A stretch of 34,112 nucleotides of DNA, taken from assembly GCA_030830685.1 (NCBI GenBank), contig JAURMM010000222.1, positions 1-34,112 on the forward strand. Reading direction: 5' to 3'. Position numbers and translations under genes: made by a program. Below the pieces are notes generated by a model. That model searched no databases, was not told the origin of the DNA, and saw nothing but the letters and a program-made list of their open reading frames with translations. This stretch comes from Gammaproteobacteria bacterium. Its GTDB lineage: Bacteria; Pseudomonadota; Gammaproteobacteria; Ga0077536. Of this stretch, positions 17,070 to 25,128 are shown piece by piece; position 1 is the stretch's first letter, and each line of letters opens with the position of its first letter.

Positions 17070-18417
17070 GGCGCGCCTCCGGCATCAGCCAGGCGATGGT
17101 TGCGACGTCGTCGTGGAAATACTTGCGCGCCACCGCCTGGACCTGCGCGGGTGTGATCGCATCGATGTCATCGACGTAGGTATCCTTCAGTCGCCAATCG
17201 AGACCAACGGCGATCAACGAGCCGATCAGCATGGCCTGGCCAAACGGCGAGTCTCTTTGATAGATGCTCTCTGCGATCACCCCGGTCTTGATGCGCGCCA
17301 GTTCCTGCGCATCGGGTGGCGATTCCTGAACGCGCGCGATCTGGGCGCGGAAAGCCTTCTCCAGCTGCGCGAGACTCACGCCCTCACGCGGGATGCCCTC
17401 AAAACAGAAAAGGTCCATCAACCGCGAGCTTGCCGCATAGCTTGCACTCGCCGACAGCGCCGGTCCTCCGTTGCGCACCAAGGCGCGGGGCAGGCGCGCA
17501 CTCGCCCCGCCGTCCAGCAGCGCGGCCAGCACTTCGAGAGCGTAGATTTCCCACTCGGCAGGAGCACCCTCACCCGGCCCGACCTGCGTCAGACCCGGTA
17601 CTTTGTAATTCATCATGAGGGACGGTACGCGCAAACGCGGGTCGATGATTTCAAGTCGCTTGAGGCCCTGCTGCGGGACTTCCGGCCTCGCTTTGGCCAG
17701 CGGCAAGGCGCGGGCCGGAATTTTGCCGAAGGTCTCCTCGGCAAGCGTACGCAACGCCTCGGGTTTCACGTCTCCCACAACCACGACAGCCGCGTTGTTG
17801 GGAGCGTAGTGCCGCACGTACCAGTCGCGGATTTCCTCCAGCTGCATCTGCTCGATGTCCGCGGCCCAGCCGATCACAGGCTGGCGGTAGGGACTGGTTT
17901 GCCAGGTCGCGGCGAGGATCTGCTCGAATGCCGCCGCGCCTGGGTCATCGTCGGTACGCAGCCGCCGTTCTTCGCGGATGACCTTCAGCTCGTTGGCCAC
18001 TTCTTCCGGGTCGAGCAGCAGATGCTGCATGCGTTCGGCTTCCAGACGAAAACTCTCGGCGACATTGCTTGCTGCCCATTGCTGGAAATACGCCGTGTAG
18101 TCAGGCGCGGTGAATGCGTTCTCGGTGCCGCCTCTTTCTGCCACCCGACGCGAAAACTCCCCGGTCGCCAGATGTCGGGTGCGTTTGAACATCAGATGCT
18201 CGAGCACATGGGAGATCCCGGTGATGCCGTCGTGTTCGTGGCTGCCGCCCACGCGGTACCACACCTGGACTACTGCCACAGGTGCGCGGTGATCTTCCTG
18301 CACGATGAGGCGCAGCCCGTTGGATAATTTGTACTCGGTGGCCGCGGGTGGGGCGGCGTATGCAGACGCCGAAAGCACGATCATCAGCAGCAGTAGCAGG
18401 GGCATCGGGCGTTCCAT
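17062..18417 (-). CDS. M16-family zinc metallopeptidase, catalytic subunit
   Basis: This 451-residue periplasmic peptidase has the inverted zinc motif H70-V-L-E73-H74 (GISHVLEHLMF), with the third zinc ligand Glu in the stretch KVIREERR near residue 150. A signal peptide (PLLLLLMIVLSASAYA) precedes the mature chain. The start is uncertain among 18417, 18405 and 18444; 18417 gives a normal signal peptide. The open frame continues upstream to 18855, but that part is antisense to ftsY and is rejected. The gene overlaps its non-catalytic partner and is divergent from ftsY, as in Pseudomonas. Confidence 0.9.
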   Translation of the reverse strand: MERPMPLLLLLMIVLSASAYAAPPAATEYKLSNGLRLIVQEDHRAPVAVVQVWYRVGGSHEHDGITGISHVLEHLMFKRTRHLATGEFSRRVAERGGTENAFTAPDYTAYFQQWAASNVAESFRLEAERMQHLLLDPEEVANELKVIREERRLRTDDDPGAAAFEQILAATWQTSPYRQPVIGWAADIEQMQLEEIRDWYVRHYAPNNAAVVVVGDVKPEALRTLAEETFGKIPARALPLAKARPEVPQQGLKRLEIIDPRLRVPSLMMNYKVPGLTQVGPGEGAPAEWEIYALEVLAALLDGGASARLPRALVRNGGPALSASASYAASSRLMDLFCFEGIPREGVSLAQLEKAFRAQIARVQESPPDAQELARIKTGVIAESIYQRDSPFGQAMLIGSLIAVGLDWRLKDTYVDDIDAITPAQVQAVARKYFHDDVATIAWLMPEARHD

Positions 18418-18505
18418 CCGCGAAGCAGGGCAAGGTGCTAGCATAGCGCAGCCCCCGCCAACCGCGAGGGCCGCACGAATCACGCTGAACCCTGCCGGAT
18501 CCGAC

Positions 18506-19435
18506 ATGTTCAAACGTCTCAGAGAAGGTATCGCGCGCACGCGCGATGGATTGCTCAACCGCATAGGACGCGTCTTCGGGCGTCGCGAACCCGTGGACAG
18601 CAGCTCGCTGGAAGCGCTGGAAACGGCGCTGCTGCTCGCAGACACTGGTGTACAGGTCACCGAGTCCATCATGGCTGCAGTAAAGAAGCGCTCGGGTGAC
18701 GAAGGTGCGCCCTTGCTGGACGTCCTGCGTGCGGAAATGGTGGCGGTTCTTGCGCCTGTCGCGCAGCCGCTCGAAGTCCCCAAATCAGCAGGCGCACCAT
18801 TCGTGCTGCTGGTGGTCGGCGTGAACGGTGTAGGCAAGACCACGACGATCGCCAAGATTGGCCGCTATCTGCAGAGCATGGGACTGAAGGTAATGTTTGC
18901 GGCAGGTGACACCTTTCGCGCAGCGGCAGTGGAGCAGCTCAAGACCTGGGGCGAACGGCTGGACATTCCGGTCATCGCCCAAGGCACAGGTGCGGATCCT
19001 GCTTCAGTGATTTTTGATGCCTATGCCGCCGCTGCGGCGCGCGGCATGGATGTCCTCATCGCCGATACCGCCGGCCGCTTGCATACACAGAGCAACCTGA
19101 TGGCGGAACTTGGCAAGATTCGGCGCGTGCTGGGCAAACAGAATCCCGAGGCACCGCACGAGACGCTGCTGGTGCTGGATGCAACCATGGGCCAGAACGC
19201 ACTTCAGCAGGCACGCACCTTCCATGATGCGGTGGCCTTGAGTGCCGTGGTGATGACCAAACTGGACGGCACGGCCAAAGGCGGCATCGTCTTCGCGGTG
19301 GCACAGGAGCTCAAGCTTCCACTGCGGTTCATTGGCGTGGGTGAACAGTTCGATGATCTGCAGGTGTTCGAAGCCGACGCCTTTGTAGACGCACTGCTCG
19401 GCACGGACGGCCCAGAGACAGCTCAGTCGGGCTGA
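18506..19435 (+). CDS. ftsY: Signal recognition particle receptor FtsY
   Basis: This 309-residue GTPase docks SRP-ribosome complexes at the inner membrane. It has the helical N domain (residues about 1-85), then the G domain with the P-loop GVNGVGKTTT (105-114), the insertion-box region with AAGDTFRAAAVEQL, DTAGRLHTQ, TKLDGTAKGG, and the closing GVGEQFDDLQ. The long acidic A domain of E. coli FtsY (497 residues) is missing, so membrane binding should rest on the basic N-terminal helix (FKRLREGIARTRDGLLNRI). Upstream sequence is antisense to the M16 gene. The usual ftsE and ftsX do not follow. Confidence 0.96.
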   Translation: MFKRLREGIARTRDGLLNRIGRVFGRREPVDSSSLEALETALLLADTGVQVTESIMAAVKKRSGDEGAPLLDVLRAEMVAVLAPVAQPLEVPKSAGAPFVLLVVGVNGVGKTTTIAKIGRYLQSMGLKVMFAAGDTFRAAAVEQLKTWGERLDIPVIAQGTGADPASVIFDAYAAAAARGMDVLIADTAGRLHTQSNLMAELGKIRRVLGKQNPEAPHETLLVLDATMGQNALQQARTFHDAVALSAVVMTKLDGTAKGGIVFAVAQELKLPLRFIGVGEQFDDLQVFEADAFVDALLGTDGPETAQSG

Positions 19436-19440
19436 GGCCC

Positions 19441-19944
19441 TCAGGCCACCCCGGGCAGCCAGCCTTGTGACACCAGCCATTCGCGGGCGTCTTCCGCGTC
19501 GCGCTCGAACCACTCGGCGGCGCTGCCGAGACGGAAACTGTAGCCCCAGGCATCCATGTCGCGCAGCATGCGTGGGCGGCCATAGCCCGGCACGAGATCT
19601 GCGATGAGCACCGAGAGATAGCAGACGGCGCATTCCTCCAGCACATCACCACCGGCATCCGTATCGAGCGCCCCCCTGCGCGCCGCATCCATGCACAGAT
19701 AGTGGCAAGCCTCATGCAGCAGAGAGGTCAGCGGCGTATCTGGCCGCGCATGCAAGGTGTGGCCAGTGAGGCCGGCCTCAGGCGCGCCCCAGTAGCTGCC
19801 GGGGATTTCTGCCTGCGGTGGCAGCAGTGCAAGGGTGAGGCCAAGATTCTCGAAGAAACTGCGCAGGAAAGGCACGGTCTCGGCCGGACTGTCGGCAAGC
19901 CGCATCACGGGAGTCGACGTGCCTGCGTCGCACGACATGAACAT
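19441..19944 (-). CDS. Small HExxH (putative zincin) protein of unknown family
   Basis: I do not recognise a named family. The 167-residue product has no signal peptide. It carries H77-E78-A-C-H81 inside a hydrophobic helix (LTSLLHEACHYLC), followed 22 residues later by EECAVCYLS, with Glu103/Glu104 able to serve as third zinc ligand as in gluzincins. Several cysteines cluster around the site (C80, C84, C105, C108). The C-terminus (AEWFERDAEDAREWLVSQG) is helical. Its ATG shares one base with the stop of the quinoprotein gene, so it is the last gene of the monooxygenase-cupin-quinoprotein operon. A peptidase or a metal-binding accessory role is inference. Confidence 0.65.
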   Translation of the reverse strand: MFMSCDAGTSTPVMRLADSPAETVPFLRSFFENLGLTLALLPPQAEIPGSYWGAPEAGLTGHTLHARPDTPLTSLLHEACHYLCMDAARRGALDTDAGGDVLEECAVCYLSVLIADLVPGYGRPRMLRDMDAWGYSFRLGSAAEWFERDAEDAREWLVSQGWLPGVA

Positions 19945-21728
19945 CAGGGCTCGGTCTTGGTTGGCAGCGCCCAGGCGATGATTTCATCCCCGACGGGATA
20001 GCCATAAAGACTGTTGCCACCTGCGACGACGGCGACGAACTGCTCTCCTGCCACGGCGTAACTCACCGGCGGCGCATTCACCCCGGCCTCCGTGGTGTCC
20101 TCCCAGAGACGCGCACCGGTCGCGCCGTCAAAAGCTGCGAAGCGACCTCGTCCCTCGCCCGTGAAGACGAGGCCACTGCGGGTGGCGAGCACACCGCCCA
20201 CCATGGGCTCGTCCAGCTTCACCTGCCAGCGCAGGCTGCCGTCGGCAAGATTCAGTGCGCTCAGCAAGCCGTGATGCGTGTCCTCCACGGGCTTGAACAT
20301 CGTATAACTGTCGAAGGCCTGGCCGGCGCGCTCGGGCAGCTTGCGCACGAAATAGTCGGCGGGGCCGTGGCTGCCGGCGATGTACACACTGCCTGAGACC
20401 TCGTCCAAGGCGACCGGCGACCAGGAGCACGCTCCAAGGCCGGAAGGGGAAATGCGCACACCCGCTTCAGTCGGAGGCCTGAAAAGATTTTCCTGTGGCG
20501 CGAACGGCGCAGAGCGGTACAGCAGTCTCCCTGTCGCGCGCTCATGCACGAAGAACCAGCCGAGTTTGGACGCCTGGCCCACCGCCTCTACCGGCTTGCC
20601 TTCATACTGCACGGTGAATAGCACCGGGGGACTCGCGACGTCATATCCCCAGCGATCATGCGGGACCTGCTGATACGCCCATACCAGTTTGCCCGTCTTG
20701 AGTTCGAGTGCGACCAGACTCACCGTGTGCAGGTTGTCGCCGGGCCGCGTGGCATCGTCCATCTGCGGAGCAGGATTGCCTGTGCCGATGAAGATAAGAC
20801 CACGTTCGCGATCAACCGCAGGCGTCGTCCAGACAGAGCCCCCGCCGAACTGCCAGCTGCCCGCGTAGCGCTCGCTGCGCGTCCGTTCGTCGATCAGATT
20901 ACGGTTGAGAGCCTCGCCATAGGCGGTGGTCGCGGTGAAGTTCCCGGTCCAAGCGCCATCGGGCACGGTGTGCCAGCGCCAGCGCTCTTCGCCGTTGGCC
21001 GTGTCCAGCGCCACGATGAAGCCCCGCAAGCCGAGTTGCTCCCCGGCCAGTCCGACCACGGACATCCTGGTCTCGCCGTTCTCGCGGGTCTCCACGTGGA
21101 GTCCATAAGCTGTGCCCGTCACGCCAACCAATACGAGACCGTCCACGACTTGCGGAGCCATGTTGGCGCTGTAGCCGGTCTGTCCCGTCTGCGCACTCTC
21201 CGCTAGACCGAGCGACTGATCCGGTGCTGCGCCGGTCAGCAGCTCGGAGAGTTTTTCGGTGGCCACAGGCTGCGAGTCGATGAGAGGCGTCTCCCAGATC
21301 TTCTTGCCGGTGGCTGCGTCCAGCGCGACCACGCGAGAATCGATAGTGGCCATGAAGACCCGTCCTTCAGCCACGGCGACACCGCGGTTGGCAGGCCCGC
21401 AACAGACATCACGGGTGGTCAGCGCGTGCTCGTAATGCCAGCGCTCGGCACCGGTGGCCGCATCGAGGGCGAGAACATGATTGAACGGCGTGGAGACATA
21501 CATCACGCCCTCGCGCACGACAGGCGAGGCCTGGAAGGAGGCCTTGATACCGGTCTTTACGCGCCAGCGACGCGCCAAGCCCGCGACGTTTTGCGGTCTG
21601 ATGCTGGTCAGCGGCGAGAGCCGCTGGTTGGAATAGTCGAGCCCGTAGAGCGGCCAGTCATCAGCCGCATGCACCGTTGCGAACAGTCCGGGGAGAAGCA
21701 GCAGGCTGGCTTTCAGCAAGAGTTTCAT
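19944..21728 (-). CDS. PQQ-type quinoprotein (beta-propeller dehydrogenase-like) with altered active site
   Basis: This periplasmic protein of 594 residues has a signal peptide (KASLLLLPGLFATVHA) followed by the eight-bladed quinoprotein propeller: repeated A-x-D-x-x-T-G-x-x-x-W blades, the adjacent-cysteine pair C109-C110 in TTRDVCCGPANRG, GTGNPAPQMDD, and RPGDNLHTVSLVAL. There is no cytochrome c domain. At the usual H-D-x-W-D-Y-D active-site segment it reads HDRWGYD (357-363), so the Asp regarded as catalytic is Gly361. It may use another base or may not be a dehydrogenase. ATG 21728 was chosen because the signal peptide follows it; the upstream frame overlaps the cupin gene. No pqq biosynthesis genes are in the window. 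Confidence 0.82.
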   Translation of the reverse strand: MKLLLKASLLLLPGLFATVHAADDWPLYGLDYSNQRLSPLTSIRPQNVAGLARRWRVKTGIKASFQASPVVREGVMYVSTPFNHVLALDAATGAERWHYEHALTTRDVCCGPANRGVAVAEGRVFMATIDSRVVALDAATGKKIWETPLIDSQPVATEKLSELLTGAAPDQSLGLAESAQTGQTGYSANMAPQVVDGLVLVGVTGTAYGLHVETRENGETRMSVVGLAGEQLGLRGFIVALDTANGEERWRWHTVPDGAWTGNFTATTAYGEALNRNLIDERTRSERYAGSWQFGGGSVWTTPAVDRERGLIFIGTGNPAPQMDDATRPGDNLHTVSLVALELKTGKLVWAYQQVPHDRWGYDVASPPVLFTVQYEGKPVEAVGQASKLGWFFVHERATGRLLYRSAPFAPQENLFRPPTEAGVRISPSGLGACSWSPVALDEVSGSVYIAGSHGPADYFVRKLPERAGQAFDSYTMFKPVEDTHHGLLSALNLADGSLRWQVKLDEPMVGGVLATRSGLVFTGEGRGRFAAFDGATGARLWEDTTEAGVNAPPVSYAVAGEQFVAVVAGGNSLYGYPVGDEIIAWALPTKTEP

Positions 21729-21741
21729 CGGGCGAGCACTT

Positions 21742-22110
21742 TCAGGGTTGCGGCCAGGGTGCGAACAGCAGGCAGACAGGTCCATCGATGCAACGCGTGC
21801 GATGCCCGCGGCCTTCGGTGTCTGCCGGGAGAAACACACCGCCGCGCCGCCAGCGGCGGATTTCGCCGTCGGTAGTCTCCACTTCTAGAATCCCGTCCAG
21901 CACCACTACGATCTGGCGGGCCGGAGCCTGATGCCAGTCCTGGGACATGCCGGCCGGCAACTGCACGAACTGCACGGCAGGCGAGGCCCAGGGCGACGAG
22001 TGGGTGATGGTGTGACCGAAATCATCCTCGCGGGACTGATCGAGCGGAATCTCCAGCTCCGCGAAACGTGAGCCACCATCGGGTGTGGCGTGAAAGGTGA
22101 TGATTTTCAT
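21742..22110 (-). CDS. Cupin-domain protein
   Basis: This single-domain cupin of 122 residues has motif 1 around W59-H60-x5-Q66 and L-D-G-I-L-E-V (E76), and motif 2 in GGVFLPADTEGRGHRTR with His103. The first motif has one clear His instead of the usual two, so metal binding could be weak or different. It has no signal peptide. The start overlaps the stop of the monooxygenase gene by four bases, and its stop is 13 bases from the quinoprotein start. It may be a small-molecule sensor, an isomerase, or an accessory to the oxidation pathway. Confidence 0.75.
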   Translation of the reverse strand: MKIITFHATPDGGSRFAELEIPLDQSREDDFGHTITHSSPWASPAVQFVQLPAGMSQDWHQAPARQIVVVLDGILEVETTDGEIRRWRRGGVFLPADTEGRGHRTRCIDGPVCLLFAPWPQP

Positions 22111-24038
22111 GCGCGTTGAGCCTCCCGGCTGCTGGTGTGGGCTTCGACGTGGTAATCAGCGAGCCGCGCCTCGCGGGTCATACGGTGAAAATCCACGTTG
22201 CGATAAGGCGAGTTCACCACAATGCGCCCACGCGAATTGCGGTAGTAGGTGGTCATGCCCTCATGGGCCCATACCATGTTCGCGTGGGCCGCATCCACGC
22301 CGGCACGATAGGCCTCGAAGACGTCTGTCCGGCATTCCACGGCACCAATTCCCTCGGCACCCATCTTGCGCAGCATGTCCATGATGTAGCGCATCTGCAT
22401 TTCCGCCACCACCATGAAGCTGCCACCGTGCCCAGGCTGCAGATTGGGTCCGTACAACATGAAGAAATTGGGGAAGCCCGGCACCACGGTGCCGAGATAG
22501 GCAGCGGCATTGTCTCCTTCCCAGAAATCCCTGAGCGCTCGGCTATCGCGCCCGAGTATCTCGTAGGTGTTGAGAAAATTGAGAACGTCGAAGCCGGTGG
22601 CAATCACCAGGGCATCCGCGGCATGGCGCGTGCCGTCGGCCGTGAGCACATGGCCTTCGTCCACTTCCGCGATGCGCGTGTCAATCAGGTTCACGCGCGG
22701 ATTCTGCAGCATCCGGTACCAGCCGTTGTCCATCAGCATGCGTTTGCCGAAGGGTGGATAGTCCGGCAACACCTTGGGCAGGAGATCCTGGCGATCTCCG
22801 AGCTGCTCCTTGATGTAGCGGGTGTAGTAAGCCCGATGTGCATCGTTGGTCGCATTGAGCGAACGCTCCGGGTAGGGCCACGCAGGATCCTTCTGCAAAG
22901 TGGCATGCACGCGGTCGTTGATGGTCCAGCCGAGCCGCACGCGATACCAAGCCTGGTACAGCGGTACTTCCTGGATCAGGAACCGCAGCGCCTCTGGCAC
23001 GGGCTTGCGGAATTGCGGGAAAGGCGCGGCCCAGTGAGGTGAGCGCTGGAAAATGGTGAGTGAAGCGACAGCATGCTGGATCTCGGGACCCACCTGCATG
23101 CAGCTCGCGCCATTGCCGATGATGGCCACATGTTTGCCTGCCAGATCGATATCCTCGGGCCATTCGGCTGTGTGGAAGCAGGGCCCCTTGAAGGAGGAGA
23201 GGCCGGGGATCTTCGGCCAGACCGGTGGATTGAAAATCCCTGCCGCACTGATGAGTACATTGCCCGTCAGGACCTCGGTCGTTCCGTCAGGCCGCGTGAC
23301 GGTGACTCGCCAGCATTGGCAGCCCTCGTCATAGCGCGCCGTTTCCACGCGTGTGCTGCAGTGGATGTGTGGCGCGAGTTCGAATTCGCGCGCCACATGC
23401 TGCAGGTAGGCATGCAGGTCATCTCTCAGCGCGTAATAGGTCGGCCAGTCATATTTGGCGAACGAGAACGAATAGAGATGGTTGGGCGTATCGACGCCTG
23501 CACCGGGATAACGGTTCTCCAGCCACACGCCGCCTACGACTTCGTTCTTCTCCAGCACCGTGAACGGTATCCCGGCAGCCTTGAGGTTGACCGCTGCACA
23601 CAGGCCGGAGACTCCGGCACCAATCACCAGGACGTGGAAACCCTCGGGCACGGAGATACGCTCGGAACTGGGCGGCCGATGTCCGAAAAGGTCCCGCGTG
23701 AACTCGCCATATTCTTCGGGCACGGGCTCGCCCATGGCCACCGACAGCATCTCCACCAGCTCTCCGGGACTCGGGTTCGGCATCGCCACTGGCTTGCCGG
23801 CCCGCCAGGCGAGGATGGCCTCGAGCGCCGCAGCCCGGATCTCCTGCTGGATGGCCTCAGGCAGACCGCCCGAATCGTTGTCCCCCAGACCCACACCGCG
23901 TGAGGGCCGGTAGGGGGGCTGCAACCACCGCCCATCCCCGGTGAGCTGGGCCACGACCATCAGCAGGGTCGGGATGTTGGCAGCCGCGACACCTGCGGCG
24001 TAGCGGTCTCGTTCCGGGGTGTGCTGGGCATCATTCAT
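22107..24038 (-). CDS. Baeyer-Villiger monooxygenase, 4-hydroxyacetophenone monooxygenase-like
   Basis: This 643-residue flavoprotein inserts oxygen next to a carbonyl, using FAD and NADPH. An N-terminal helical extension of about 130 residues precedes the FAD Rossmann motif VIGAGVSG (near 138-145). Next come the BVMO marker GGVWLENRYPGAGVD, the fingerprint FKGPCFHTAEWP (F-x-G-x-x-x-H-x-x-x-W-P), and the second dinucleotide site AIIGNGASCMQV. The extension and length fit the HAPMO branch (about 640 residues), which acts on aryl ketones, rather than cyclohexanone-type enzymes (about 540). ATG 24038 has an AGGAG site nine bases upstream; a GTG at 24065 is the alternative. It leads the operon, divergent from rpoH. 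Confidence 0.87.
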   Translation of the reverse strand: MNDAQHTPERDRYAAGVAAANIPTLLMVVAQLTGDGRWLQPPYRPSRGVGLGDNDSGGLPEAIQQEIRAAALEAILAWRAGKPVAMPNPSPGELVEMLSVAMGEPVPEEYGEFTRDLFGHRPPSSERISVPEGFHVLVIGAGVSGLCAAVNLKAAGIPFTVLEKNEVVGGVWLENRYPGAGVDTPNHLYSFSFAKYDWPTYYALRDDLHAYLQHVAREFELAPHIHCSTRVETARYDEGCQCWRVTVTRPDGTTEVLTGNVLISAAGIFNPPVWPKIPGLSSFKGPCFHTAEWPEDIDLAGKHVAIIGNGASCMQVGPEIQHAVASLTIFQRSPHWAAPFPQFRKPVPEALRFLIQEVPLYQAWYRVRLGWTINDRVHATLQKDPAWPYPERSLNATNDAHRAYYTRYIKEQLGDRQDLLPKVLPDYPPFGKRMLMDNGWYRMLQNPRVNLIDTRIAEVDEGHVLTADGTRHAADALVIATGFDVLNFLNTYEILGRDSRALRDFWEGDNAAAYLGTVVPGFPNFFMLYGPNLQPGHGGSFMVVAEMQMRYIMDMLRKMGAEGIGAVECRTDVFEAYRAGVDAAHANMVWAHEGMTTYYRNSRGRIVVNSPYRNVDFHRMTREARLADYHVEAHTSSREAQRA

Positions 24039-24131
24039 CTGCAGGAGCTCCTGACGGGTTGCCACTCAGAGTCGGGGCGCCCCGGATGGTAGCAGGGCAA
24101 TCCGGACGGAGGTGTCTGATTCTTCCGGAAG

Positions 24132-24159
24132 GGAACTGGAACAGGCCTTAGCACTCTAA
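24132..24159 (+). promoter_or_regulatory. Candidate sigma-E promoter of rpoH
   Basis: GGAACTG (24132-24138), a 16-base spacer, and TCTAA (24155-24159) match the extracytoplasmic sigma-E consensus (GGAACTT, about 16, TCTGA) and the GAACTT-16-TCTGA arrangement I recall for E. coli rpoH P3. Transcription would begin near 24166, giving a leader of about 47 bases. The -10 region lies inside the CIRCE dyad. The match is by eye. Confidence 0.5.
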
Positions 24160-24174
24160 TCGATCGAGTGCTAA
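24148..24174. promoter_or_regulatory. CIRCE element (HrcA operator) upstream of rpoH
   Basis: TTAGCACTC, nine bases (24157-24165), then GAGTGCTAA is an exact copy of the CIRCE consensus TTAGCACTC-N9-GAGTGCTAA. HrcA binds this dyad and represses chaperone operons such as groESL and dnaK until heat stress titrates GroEL. Here it lies 38 bases upstream of the chosen rpoH start, across the predicted -10 box and start site, so HrcA binding should block transcription of rpoH. It is 110 bases from the divergent monooxygenase start, so that operon might also be affected. Confidence 0.93.
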
Positions 24175-24212
24175 ACTTGGACACAAGGAATCTGAAGGAG
24201 GCTATGCAAGCC

Positions 24213-25082
<870 letters not shown>

Positions 25083-25110
25083 AAAAAGGGCGCTGGAGCA
25101 GGGCCTTGAA

Positions 25111-25124
25111 GGCGGGTCACCGCC
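25111..25124. terminator. Small hairpin after rpoH
   Basis: GGCGG-GTCA-CCGCC (25111-25124, extendable by one A-T pair) lies 28 bases after the rpoH stop and just before the end of the convergent membrane-protein gene. No T-run follows. A longer-range pairing of AAGGGCG (25086-25092) with CGCCCTT (25140-25146) would enclose it. Termination is plausible but weakly supported. Confidence 0.35.
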
Positions 25125-25128
25125 TGGT

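Noticed and set aside
15912-18327. Long plus-strand frames of 373 and 581 codons
   Set aside because: Both are antisense to the M16 pair and have low-complexity, unrecognisable composition.
15768-18417. M16 pair as PQQ-precursor peptidase (PqqF-like) serving the nearby quinoprotein
   Set aside because: The pair sits in its ordinary rsmD/ftsY context with periplasmic signal peptides, and no pqqA-E genes are present.
18420-18855. Upstream extension of the catalytic M16 gene
   Set aside because: It runs antisense through the start of ftsY and precedes a clear signal peptide at 18417.
22116-23903. Plus-strand frames of 308 and 276 codons
   Set aside because: They are antisense to the BVMO gene, which carries both dinucleotide motifs and the BVMO fingerprint.
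24168-24212. GTG at 24168 as the rpoH start
   Set aside because: It lies inside the CIRCE dyad and after no ribosome site. AAGGAGG at 24195 serves a later ATG, and sigma-32 homology begins after 24213.
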